A stretch of 64,000 nucleotides of DNA, from positions 124,001 to 188,000 of the forward strand of contig NZ_NFMB01000010.1 of the NCBI RefSeq assembly GCF_002161215.1, in the 5' to 3' direction. The notes beneath the pieces were generated by a model that ran no database searches, was not told where the DNA came from, and saw only the letters and a program-made list of their open reading frames with translations. Shown in pieces: positions 26,579-34,233 of this stretch; the stretch's first letter is position 1; each line of letters begins with the position of its first letter. The DNA comes from Flavonifractor sp. An10. Its GTDB lineage: Bacteria > Bacillota > Clostridia > Oscillospirales > Oscillospiraceae. Position numbers and translations under genes: made by a program.

Positions 26579-27048
26579 TCCATGGCCCCCAAAAGTACCA
26601 CGACGATGGAACTTACGCGGATCTGATACGCTATGTGACATCTCCACAAAAGGTCAGGCCCGGCGGTGTCATTGGCGCCGCGGTGCTCCCCGAGGTGGCG
26701 GAGCTTGCCATGGAAGCAGTCACCGCCGCCTATCATAAAGAGAATGGAGTTAAGCTGAGACACACCGTCCTCAGCTTTGACTCGGAAGAACAGATGGATT
26801 TCCAGACTGCAAAGGTGGTCGCACAGAAGATCATGAAATTCTACGATCCCCGTTACCAACTGATAGGTGCAATCCATGAGGACAAACCTCATCTTCATAT
26901 CCATTTCCTGATGAACTCCACCAATTACCGAACTGGCCGCAAGTACTATGGGACCAAACAGGATTACTATGCTAACCTCAAGTATATCAACACCGTCACC
27001 GAGGAGCATGGCATCCACACCATTGCTGCGAAAGGCGAAACAGAGTAA
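26560..27048 (+). CDS. Short relaxase (mobilisation nuclease domain)
   Basis: 162 aa covering only the nuclease domain of MobA/VirD2-type relaxases. The N-terminal half holds a candidate Tyr nucleophile (YADLIRYVTSP), and the metal-binding HxH is in EDKPHLHIHFLMNSTNY (about residue 108-125). Typical relaxases are 350-600 aa with a C-terminal helicase, primase or coiled-coil region, absent here. Short relaxases of this form occur in gut integrative mobilisable elements, so it may be complete. It depends on a helper conjugation system, none of which is in the window. Confidence 0.8.
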   Translation: MATFRVIHGPQKYHDDGTYADLIRYVTSPQKVRPGGVIGAAVLPEVAELAMEAVTAAYHKENGVKLRHTVLSFDSEEQMDFQTAKVVAQKIMKFYDPRYQLIGAIHEDKPHLHIHFLMNSTNYRTGRKYYGTKQDYYANLKYINTVTEEHGIHTIAAKGETE

Positions 27049-27155
27049 TTTTCTCATTGGTCGATTTTCATAGATCCTCGTATGTCATTACCGAATATAC
27101 TCCGGCTACAACCACATATTATTTTAGAGAATGCACTCAGAAAGGAAGGTTCACT

Positions 27156-27281
27156 ATGAAGACAGCCGCACATCCACAGCAGACGAATTTGCAATTTACT
27201 TGGCGGGTATCCCGCTGCTTTGACGGTGACAAGACTCCGGAAGATCTGCTCCGGGCACTGATTCAGGCCCACAGCAAGTAA
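27156..27281 (+). CDS. 41-aa small protein upstream of the serine recombinase
   Basis: A good Shine-Dalgarno (AAAGGAAGG) precedes the ATG. The C-terminal part, SRCFDGDKTPEDLLRALIQAHSK, is nearly identical to that of a 39-aa protein encoded before the second recombinase copy (48270-48389). Conservation of protein sequence next to both recombinases indicates a real gene, perhaps a recombination accessory factor. Function unknown. Confidence 0.65.
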   Translation: MKTAAHPQQTNLQFTWRVSRCFDGDKTPEDLLRALIQAHSK

Positions 27282-27321
27282 CCTTTGATACATAACTGCG
27301 ACGGAAAGGAGGTGGGCGGTC

Positions 27322-28863
27322 ATGGAAACCTGGAAGACAGCGGCGTATCTGCGCCTGTCCCGGGAGGACGGCGACAAGGTAGAGAGCGACAGCATTGCCA
27401 ACCAGCACAAGCAGCTGGAGCAGTATCTGGCGGAGCATCCGGAGCTGGAACTGGCGGACTACTATGCGGACGACGGCTATACCGGCACCAACTTTGACCG
27501 CCCCGCCTTCCGCCGCATGGAGGAGGACATCCATCAAGGGAAGGTCAACTGTGTGCTGGTGAAGGATCTGTCCCGCTTCGGCCGGGACTACATCGAGGTG
27601 GGACGCTATCTGGAGAAGGTTTTTCCCGCACTGGGGGTGCGCTTCATCGCCGTCAACGACCACGTGGACAGCGAGCGGGGGCGCTATGATATGCTACTGC
27701 CCATGAAGAACCTGTTCAACACCCAGTACGCCCGGGACATCTCGGACAAGGTGCGCTCCGCCATCCACACCAAGCAGCGGCGGGGTGAGTTTGTGGGGGC
27801 CTTCGCCAGCTACGGATACCAGAAGGACCCGGACAACCACAACCATTTGTTGATTGACCCTCCGGCGGCCCAGGTGGTACAGCGGATCTTCGACCTCTTT
27901 GAGCAGGGCGAGGGAAAAGTCAGGATCGCCAAGCTGCTCAATGCGGAGGGGGTTCCCAGCCCCAGTGAGTACAAGCGGCTCTCCGGTGAGCGCTACCACA
28001 ACGGCCGGCGGCTGGGACAGGCCACCTACTGGACCTACGCCACGGTCCACCGCATCCTGCAAAACCAGATGTACGTGGGGGATATGGAACAGGGGCGCGC
28101 CTTACGCCCCACCATGCACGGCAAAGCAAAACAGAAGGCGCGGGCAGACTGGACGGTGGTTCCCCACACCCACGAGGCCATCATTGACCGTGCCCAGTGG
28201 GAGCGGGTGCAGGAACTGCTGGGCAAGCGGACCCGCCAGTTGAATTTTGAACAGAACCAGAGCCCCTTCGCCGGCTTCCTCCGCTGCGGCGACTGCGGGC
28301 GGGCCATGGTCAAGACCCGGAGCGCCGGCGGCATCTATTACAGCTGCGGCTCCTACAAGCGCTATGGCCCCACCGTGTGCAGCAAGCACAGCATCTCCCA
28401 CAAGGTGCTGGAGGAGATCGTGTTGGCGGATCTCAATCGCATCATCGCCGCCGTCCAGGACTGGAAGAAGCTGGCCGACGAGCGGGCGGAGTGCCCCCAG
28501 CGGAATTTTCAGGCGGAGCAAAGCCGGCTGGAGATCAGTCTGGAGCGGATACGGGAACGCAAAAAGCGCGCCTATGAGGACTACCAGGACGGCCTGCTGG
28601 GCCGGGAGGACTATCTCCGTTACCGGGAGGACTATGAGCGCCAGGAGAAAACGCTCAACGCTCAGCTGGAGCAGCTCGCCCAGGCCGGGGGGTCCGACCC
28701 GCTGCACCACCCCTGGGTGGAGGCACTGCTCCGCTACGGGAAGCTGACCGAGCTGGATCGCGTCACCGTGGCGGAGACCATCAAGCAGATCCGGGTCTTT
28801 GGGGATGGACACATTGAGATTACATATACCTTCTCCAATGAACTGGGGCTTCTGGAGGCATAG
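27322..28863 (+). CDS. Large serine recombinase
   Basis: 513 aa. N-terminal resolvase catalytic domain with the nucleophile in AAYLRLSRED (Ser about 13) and VKDLSRFGRDYIE; then the recombinase domain (GYQKDP..., YWTYATVHRILQNQMYVGD), a zinc ribbon (CGDCGRAM ... CGSYKRYG..CSKH, about residues 320-350), a coiled coil, and the C-terminal tail. Enzymes of this TnpX/TndX-like family integrate and excise elements with a 2-bp crossover. It is a good candidate for moving the island, although it lies 6.7 kb inside the right end. A copy about 96% identical by eye lies in opposite orientation at 46664-48223. Confidence 0.95.
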   Translation: METWKTAAYLRLSREDGDKVESDSIANQHKQLEQYLAEHPELELADYYADDGYTGTNFDRPAFRRMEEDIHQGKVNCVLVKDLSRFGRDYIEVGRYLEKVFPALGVRFIAVNDHVDSERGRYDMLLPMKNLFNTQYARDISDKVRSAIHTKQRRGEFVGAFASYGYQKDPDNHNHLLIDPPAAQVVQRIFDLFEQGEGKVRIAKLLNAEGVPSPSEYKRLSGERYHNGRRLGQATYWTYATVHRILQNQMYVGDMEQGRALRPTMHGKAKQKARADWTVVPHTHEAIIDRAQWERVQELLGKRTRQLNFEQNQSPFAGFLRCGDCGRAMVKTRSAGGIYYSCGSYKRYGPTVCSKHSISHKVLEEIVLADLNRIIAAVQDWKKLADERAECPQRNFQAEQSRLEISLERIRERKKRAYEDYQDGLLGREDYLRYREDYERQEKTLNAQLEQLAQAGGSDPLHHPWVEALLRYGKLTELDRVTVAETIKQIRVFGDGHIEITYTFSNELGLLEA

Positions 28864-29091
28864 GACGGCAGTTTGCAGGATCAGCAGCTGCCGTCCCCCT
28901 GCCTTCCGTCAGTTTGCGTTCTTCATTTTTTGTCCGCATACTACACAGATTTCGCCTTCAAATATAGCACATTCGGTTTCAGGCCGCAATCTTTTGTGTT
29001 ATCCCTGTGCATTTTTGAAAATTTCGTCTAAATATTATCTTCATGAATATCCCGAATGTAAGCGGGGTGAAAAATCATGGAGGTAATGACT

Positions 29092-30213
29092 ATGCGTGAA
29101 CAAAGAACCTGCGGACTGTGCGATGAGCCCTGTCCGGCCGAAGAACTGCACTCCTTTGACGGCCTGGAGCTCTGCCCGCACTGCCTGGACGAGCGCACCC
29201 TGACCTGCGAACACTGTGGGGAGCGTATCTGGTCGGAGGACAACGCCGGCAGCTCGGACACGCCTCTGTGCCAGAGCTGCTTTGACGACCACTACACCCA
29301 CTGCTGCCGCTGTGGGACGCTGCTGCACGAGTCCAGCGCCTACTATGCCGAGGACGACGATTACGACGAATACCCCTACTGTGTGGCCTGCTACCAGGAG
29401 CGGTACAAGGACAATCCCATCCACGACTACTACTACAAGCCGGAGCCTATCTTCTGCGGAGAGGGGCCCCGGTTTTTTGGCGTGGAGCTGGAGATCGACG
29501 GAGGCGGCGAGGTAAAGGGCAACGCCCGCTCGCTGATGGAGGTCGCCAATCGAGACGCGGAATTTTTCTACATCAAGCACGACGGTTCCCTGAACGACGG
29601 CATGGAGCTGGTGACACACCCCCTGTCCCTGGATTGCCACCTTCACAAGGTTCCATGGGCGGAGCTGTGCCAAAGGGCGGTCTCCCTGGGCTACCTCAGC
29701 CACCGGGCCACCACCTGCGGCCTCCACGTCCACGTGAGCCGCAAAGCCTTTGGGGCCTCAGAGCGGACCCCGGACGAGGCCATCGCCCGGGTGCTCTACT
29801 TCTTTGAGAAGCACTGGGAGGAGCTGTTGAAATTCAGCCGGAGAACGCCCAGGCAGCTGGAGCGGTGGGCGGCCCGCTATGGTTACAAGGAACAGCCCAT
29901 GGAGATCCTGGACTTCGCCAAGAAGGGCTACCACGGAGGCCGCTATACCTGCGTCAACCTCCAGAATGCCGCCACTGTGGAGTTCCGTATGTTCCGTGGG
30001 ACGCTGAAGGCAAACACCATCCTTGCCACCCTGGAGCTGCTGGATCGCATCTGCGATCTGGCGGTCTGCCTCACGGACGAGGAGTTGAAGACCGTGCCCT
30101 GGACCTCCTTTGTGGCCGGTATTCCGACGGAGAGGTTCCCGGAGCTGGTTCAATACCTCAAGGAGCGGCGGCTCTATGTGAACGAGCCGGTGGAAGCGGG
30201 GGTGGAGGACTGA
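29092..30213 (+). CDS. Amidoligase-family protein with N-terminal zinc ribbons
   Basis: 373 aa. Residues 1-110 contain repeated CxxC pairs (CGLCDEPC, CPHC, CEHCGERI, CQSC, CCRCG), suggesting two or three zinc ribbons. Residues about 125-340 have amidoligase (COOH-NH2 ligase, ATP-grasp-like) landmarks: FFGVELEIDGGG, KHDGSLNDGMELVTHP, CGLHVHVSR and ATVEFRMFRGT. Family members are predicted to form amide or isopeptide bonds using ATP; the substrate is unknown. ATG 29092 is chosen because GGAGG lies 8 bases upstream; ATG 29077 is possible. It is coupled (TGATG) to a class II amidotransferase, which could supply ammonia. Confidence 0.85.
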   Translation: MREQRTCGLCDEPCPAEELHSFDGLELCPHCLDERTLTCEHCGERIWSEDNAGSSDTPLCQSCFDDHYTHCCRCGTLLHESSAYYAEDDDYDEYPYCVACYQERYKDNPIHDYYYKPEPIFCGEGPRFFGVELEIDGGGEVKGNARSLMEVANRDAEFFYIKHDGSLNDGMELVTHPLSLDCHLHKVPWAELCQRAVSLGYLSHRATTCGLHVHVSRKAFGASERTPDEAIARVLYFFEKHWEELLKFSRRTPRQLERWAARYGYKEQPMEILDFAKKGYHGGRYTCVNLQNAATVEFRMFRGTLKANTILATLELLDRICDLAVCLTDEELKTVPWTSFVAGIPTERFPELVQYLKERRLYVNEPVEAGVED

Positions 30214-31160
30214 TGTGCTGCCTGTTTGGACTGATTGATTATAGCCACCGCCTCACAGGACGACAGAAGGGGCAGCTGATGCGTGCCCTGGCGGTGGAGA
30301 GTGAGGCCAGAGGCACCGACGCCGCGGGGGTGGCCTACAACTCCGGCGGCAGTCTCCACATCTGCAAGCGCCCCGGACCAGCCCACAAGCTGAACCTCTT
30401 TATCCCGGAGGATGCCTATGTCGTTATGGGCCACAGCCGCATGACCACTCAGGGAAAGGCAAAATTCAACCGGAACAACCATCCCTTTGCCGGGAAGGTG
30501 CCCGGCACCAAGTTTGCCCTGGCCCATAACGGAGTTCTGTATAATGATCACGTCCTCCGGCAAGAAAAGAAACTGCCCAGAACCAACATCGAGACGGACA
30601 GCTATATAGCTGTCCAGCTCATTGAACAGCAAGGAGCCCTCACACCGGCCAGCCTGAAAACCATGGCGGAGGCGGTGGAGGGCTCTTTTGTGTTCACGGT
30701 GCTGGACGAGCAGGACAACTTCTACTTTGTCAAGGGGGACAATCCGCTCTGCCTGCTCCAGTTCCCATCTCTGGGGCTGTATGTCTATGCGTCCACAGAG
30801 GCCATTCTGAGGATGGCCCTGAACGACCTCTGGCTGAACCGGGAGCCCTCTAAAAAGATCACGGTGGACGGTGGAGAGATCCTCTGGATCACACCGGATG
30901 GGGCCCGCCTGTCTGAACACTTTGCCTGGGAGGGCATCTGTTTTTCAGGTTGGTATTTCAACCGGAGGGGAGCCCGCTTGTGTGTGCCTCATGCCAGCCG
31001 GGTGGAGCGTCAGTATCTGCGGCAACTGAAAAATATCGCGGCATCCTTCGGCTATGGTGGGGAGGAAATCGACGCCATGCTGGCCGACGGCTGGACTATC
31101 GACGAGATCGAGGAGATGCTGTATGACTGTGGAGGGGAGGATCTGACATGTTTGTACTGA
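30213..31160 (+). CDS. Class II glutamine amidotransferase-like protein
   Basis: 315 aa with the Ntn-hydrolase amidotransferase fold. After Met removal the N-terminal Cys (MCCLFGLID) would be the nucleophile; RGTDAAGVAY, MGHSRMTTQG and FALAHNGVLYND match the glutaminase motifs of GlmS/PurF-type domains. No synthase domain follows; the C-terminal 60 residues are helical. Such enzymes release ammonia from glutamine for a partner. The start overlaps the amidoligase stop by one base, so the two probably act together. Confidence 0.88.
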   Translation: MCCLFGLIDYSHRLTGRQKGQLMRALAVESEARGTDAAGVAYNSGGSLHICKRPGPAHKLNLFIPEDAYVVMGHSRMTTQGKAKFNRNNHPFAGKVPGTKFALAHNGVLYNDHVLRQEKKLPRTNIETDSYIAVQLIEQQGALTPASLKTMAEAVEGSFVFTVLDEQDNFYFVKGDNPLCLLQFPSLGLYVYASTEAILRMALNDLWLNREPSKKITVDGGEILWITPDGARLSEHFAWEGICFSGWYFNRRGARLCVPHASRVERQYLRQLKNIAASFGYGGEEIDAMLADGWTIDEIEEMLYDCGGEDLTCLY

Positions 31161-31516
31161 TGATTGAACCAGGGAAAGTGCCCCGGCGTCTGGAGTTGAA
31201 CCACCGTCTGGAGGAGATGCAGAAAGTCGTGGGCGGTTCCATCCAGATCCTCTATCCCTTTGGCGAACCGGTGGCCCTGGTGTGCAGCGAGGAGGGGAAG
31301 CTGCTGGGTCTGCCGCTCAATAGAGCTCTGCGGGACGCGGACGGCAGAATCTATGACATCGTGTGCGGCGCCTTCTTCCTGTGCGGAGCCCCGCCGGACA
31401 GCGACACGCTGGAGAGCCTGACCGAGGAGCAGGCCGCGCGCTATGAAAAGCGGTTTGCCCGCCCGGAGCTGTTCCTCAACATCGGCGGACGTATCCTCTG
31501 CCTGCCGGATCAATAA
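31148..31516 (+). CDS. DUF3846-type protein
   Basis: 122 aa, compact alpha/beta protein (MFVLMIEPGKVPRRLELNHRLEEMQKVVGGSIQIL... VCSEEGKLLGLPLNRALRD) with the layout of DUF3846, a small family common on Firmicutes and phage elements. It overlaps the amidotransferase gene by 13 bases, forming a three-gene translationally coupled set with it and the amidoligase. Function unknown. Confidence 0.8.
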   Translation: MFVLMIEPGKVPRRLELNHRLEEMQKVVGGSIQILYPFGEPVALVCSEEGKLLGLPLNRALRDADGRIYDIVCGAFFLCGAPPDSDTLESLTEEQAARYEKRFARPELFLNIGGRILCLPDQ

Positions 31517-31643
31517 CGAAGGTTTTTGGAACAGGGGCCGAAAGGGATTAAAATCACCCTCTCCGGCCCCTGTTTTCGTCCCAAAACCCGTACCAAAATC
31601 TATGCCGCAATACCCATACCTTTTTGAAACTGGAGGAAGCAAT

Positions 31644-31919
31644 ATGGAATCCATTTTGAAGTGGCTCTTTGAGAGCGAGTTAAACATCCCCATGGAGCAG
31701 GAGGAGGCGTACCAGTACGCCGAGGCGGGGGAGAGGGTGATCGATGCCAGGGAAGATATAAACGTCCGCATCCCCCAGGAGCTCCGGGAGAAGTGGCAGA
31801 CGTTTCTGGACAGGCAGGACAGCTACCACGAGTGGGAGCGGCGGATGGAGTTCGACCGGGGCTTCTACCTGGCCGTCCGCATCATCCTGGAGCTCCTGCG
31901 GGGAGGGATGAAGCTGTGA
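31644..31919 (+). CDS. Small helical protein of unknown function (DUF6809-like)
   Basis: 91 aa, acidic and alpha-helical (MESILKWLFESELNIPMEQEEAYQYAEAG...). GGAGG lies 8 bases before the ATG at 31644. Similar small proteins, possibly of the DUF6809 type, often precede recombinases in gut elements. It overlaps the resolvase start. Confidence 0.6.
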   Translation: MESILKWLFESELNIPMEQEEAYQYAEAGERVIDAREDINVRIPQELREKWQTFLDRQDSYHEWERRMEFDRGFYLAVRIILELLRGGMKL

Positions 31920-32473
31920 ACCATCAAAAGATCGGCTATGCCAGGGTATCCACCACAGACCAGAACCTGGAGCGGCAGCTGGATATGCTCCGCCAGCAGG
32001 GGGCGGAAATCATCTTCCAGGAGAAGATGACCGGCACCAAGCGGGACAGGCCGGAGCTGAACAAGCTGCTCTCCCACATAGCGCCGGGGGATACGGTCAT
32101 TGTGGAATCACTGTCCCGGCTGGGTAGGAGCACCAAGGATCTGATCGAGCTGGTGGAACTGGTGAGGGAAAAAGGCGTACAGCTGGTCAGCCTCAAGGAG
32201 CAGATCGACACCAGCACGCCCACCGGCAAGCTGCTGTTCACCCTCATGTCCGCCTTGGCCCAGTTTGAGCGGGATGTGATCGCAGAACGCACCCGTGAGG
32301 GCCTGAGAGCAGCTAGGGCCCGCGGTAGGAAGGGTGGAAGGCCCAGGTGCGACCAGCATAAGCTCCAGCAGGCGTTGAAGCTCTACGCGGCCGGAAAGCA
32401 CACCATGGCGGAGATCGAAGAGCTGACCGGCATCAGGAGGACCACGCTCTACCGGGCAGTCAAAAGAATGTAA
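31916..32473 (+). CDS. Small serine resolvase/invertase
   Basis: 185 aa: resolvase catalytic domain (IGYARVSTTDQNLERQLD with Ser about 12; VESLSRLGRS; QFERDVIAERTREGL) and a C-terminal HTH_7 DNA-binding domain (MAEIEELTGIRRTTLYRAVKRM), the length and layout of Tn3-type resolvases and Hin/Pin invertases. The GTG start at 31916 overlaps the preceding stop, with GGGAGG about 10 bases upstream. Likely resolves element dimers or inverts a segment. Confidence 0.93.
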   Translation: MNHQKIGYARVSTTDQNLERQLDMLRQQGAEIIFQEKMTGTKRDRPELNKLLSHIAPGDTVIVESLSRLGRSTKDLIELVELVREKGVQLVSLKEQIDTSTPTGKLLFTLMSALAQFERDVIAERTREGLRAARARGRKGGRPRCDQHKLQQALKLYAAGKHTMAEIEELTGIRRTTLYRAVKRM

Positions 32474-32511
32474 GTGTATCTCTGGTTTACGTATTCTGGG
32501 CTTTATAGAAG

Positions 32512-32652
32512 GCCCTCTATGTCCAGCTGGAACAGTTCTCCCAGACCGGGGAATCCAACCCACTGCACCAGCCCTGGGTGGAGGTGCTGCTCCGCTATGG
32601 GAAGCTGATCGAGCTGTGGCTTCTGGAGACGAAGGGAGGGATTACGGCCTGA
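32512..32652 (+). pseudogene. Remnant of a third large serine recombinase (3' end)
   Basis: The frame reads LYVQLEQFSQTGESNPLHQPWVEVLLRYGKL, matching the last part of the intact recombinases, then jumps from IEL to WLLETKGGITA, skipping the segment around the intact enzyme's ELDRVTVAETIKQI. No start or catalytic domain is present. It shows that a third recombinase copy once lay here. Confidence 0.75.
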
Positions 32653-32667
32653 ACCGTAATCCCTCCC
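32634..32667 (+). terminator. Recombinase-associated terminator hairpin
   Basis: Perfect 14-bp arms (32634-32647, 32654-32667) with a 6-base loop. The same hairpin ends the second recombinase gene at 46649-46682, so it belongs to the recombinase module. Confidence 0.7.
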
Positions 32668-32767
32668 GACTTATTTTGAAAATTCAACTTCTTTTTTACA
32701 AAATCCGATTGCGTTTGCAAAGAAAAGTTGCTAAGCCGTTTGTAAATCAAAATAGGAGCGACATCCC

Positions 32768-32956
32768 ATGCTGTCATCAGAGCTGCTGGAGTTTGTCAAA
32801 ACGGTTTGCAGACAGAAGGATGTGAGCAGAGATTTCCTGTGCCTTATGCCGGCGGCAGGTTCCTACACAGAGGTACGCCTATGTCCCGCAGAATCACGCA
32901 AGATCCCTATCATCAAAAAGGGGACGCTCCAGCTGGAGCGCCCTCTTGATGGTTAA
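32768..32956 (+). pseudogene. N-terminal remnant of an AlbA_2-domain protein
   Basis: 62 aa starting MLSSELLEFVKTVCRQK, the beginning of Schlafen AlbA_2-type putative DNA-binding proteins, which are normally several hundred residues. After residue 17 the sequence diverges from the related remnant at 46592 and ends early. A degraded gene. Confidence 0.55.
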
Positions 32957-32969
32957 CTCTGTACTCTCT

Positions 32970-33133
32970 TTACTCCACGATATTCTCGCAGAAGTCCATC
33001 AGGATTTGTGCCACTTCTACGCGGGTGGCATTGCCGATGGGGATGAGGATGCCGTTGCCCTTGCCGTTAAGCAGACCGGCATTCACAGCCCAGGTCACGC
33101 CCTCCAGTGCCAAGGCGGAGATGTCCGCATAGG
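32970..33133 (-). pseudogene. Remnant of an S-layer homology (SLH) domain
   Basis: The minus-strand frame reads YADISALALEGVTWAVNAGL, then LLNGKGNGILIP, then ATRVEVAQILMDFCE before a stop, which is the end of an SLH domain as found at the C-terminus of cell-surface proteins. The rest of the gene is absent. It abuts the remnant at 33158. Confidence 0.65.
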
Positions 33134-33157
33134 AGGTCGTTGCCCACACCGCTCATC

Positions 33158-33300
33158 ACCCGCCGCAGTTGCCGCAGCCCTGGCAGGCATGGGTCTCCGG
33201 CTCCGGGCCGGTGGGCGCGTCTGCCGGTTCTGGCTGCAAGAGGGCAAGGAGCAGGTGAATATTTCAAGTGGACAGTGACGGGTAAAATAATCTGCTTCAT
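33158..33300 (-). pseudogene. Frameshifted copy of the 58-aa CxxC small protein
   Basis: The start MKQIILPVTVHL and the downstream DNA match the intact gene at 52782-52958, but a small indel near the AATATTTCAAGTGG segment shifts the frame, so the Cys-rich C-terminus is lost. Confidence 0.65.
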
Positions 33301-33406
33301 ACAGCGACCTCCTTCAATAAATTTACTGTTAAATATTCGTGCAAAATATTGTTTTCTTCGTGCAAATGGAATATACTAAAAGTGCCAACAGAAAGGGGTT
33401 GATGAT

Positions 33407-33685
33407 ATGGCTGGAAATACTACAAACATCAGCATCCGCATGGACACGGATTTGAAGGCACAGGCCGACGCCCTGTTTGCGGAACTCGGCATGAATTTAT
33501 CCACGGCGTTCAACATCTTCGTGCGCCAGTCGCTTCGTGAGGGCGGCATTCCCTTTGAAGTGAAGCTGGAACAGCCCAACAAGGAAACAATTGCTGCCAT
33601 GCTGGAAGCGGAAAGGATTGCAAAAGATCCGTCTGTAAAGGGCTACCAGGACCTTGACGAGTTGTTTGCCGACCTGAAAAAATGA
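33407..33685 (+). CDS. RelB/DinJ-family antitoxin
   Basis: 92 aa. An N-terminal ribbon-helix-helix (TTNISIRMDTDLKAQADALFAELGMNLSTAFNIFVRQSLREGGIPF) is typical of RelB/DinJ, with a C-terminal toxin-binding helix (AERIAKDPSVKGYQDLDELFADLKK). It overlaps the toxin gene by 4 bases (ATGA) and presumably represses the shared promoter. Confidence 0.93.
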   Translation: MAGNTTNISIRMDTDLKAQADALFAELGMNLSTAFNIFVRQSLREGGIPFEVKLEQPNKETIAAMLEAERIAKDPSVKGYQDLDELFADLKK

Positions 33686-33972
33686 GGAAAACAAAGTACA
33701 CCGTCAAGTACACAACCGGCTTTAAGAAGGACTACAAACGGGCAATCAAGCGCGGCCTGAAAATCGAACTGCTGGAGCAGGTCGTGGCGCTGCTGGCGAT
33801 GGGCGAACCGCTGCCGGAGAAGAATCGCGATCACGATCTGTCCGGCGATTGGGTGGGCCATCGGGAATGTCACATTCTCCCAGGCTGGCTGCTCATTTAC
33901 CGTATCGAGGATGATGTGCTGGTGCTAACGCTGGCCCGTACCGGGTCGCACAGCGACTTGTTCGGCAAATAA
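33682..33972 (+). CDS. YafQ-family mRNA interferase toxin
   Basis: 96 aa RelE-superfamily ribosome-dependent RNase of the YafQ branch: YTVKYTTGFKKDYKRAIKRGL, PLPEKNRDHDLSGDWVGHRECHI, GWLLIYRIEDDVLVLTLARTGSHSDLF. The His/Asp residues typical of YafQ active sites (DHDLSG, GHRECH, SHSDLF) are present, so it is probably active. Paired with the antitoxin directly upstream; it may stabilise the island. Confidence 0.93.
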   Translation: MRKTKYTVKYTTGFKKDYKRAIKRGLKIELLEQVVALLAMGEPLPEKNRDHDLSGDWVGHRECHILPGWLLIYRIEDDVLVLTLARTGSHSDLFGK

Positions 33973-34233
33973 ACCGTCTGCCGCTGTATGGGGAAACCTG
34001 TACGGCGGTTTTTCTGTGTGTAACAACACAAGCCTTTCAATGCTACCTCCGACGATTCAATTTTGTCGTTGGAAATAATGCTCCTACCCCTGAGCTTAGA
34101 CTTCTGACCGGATAAAGGGAGTTCTGCGTAATGATGCAGAACTCCCTCTGGCTTTATCATTCGGTGTAAATTTCGACTTGTTTTTTACATCAAAATGCGC
34201 TATAATTCTCTTGAACTCCACACTGGAGGTGTG

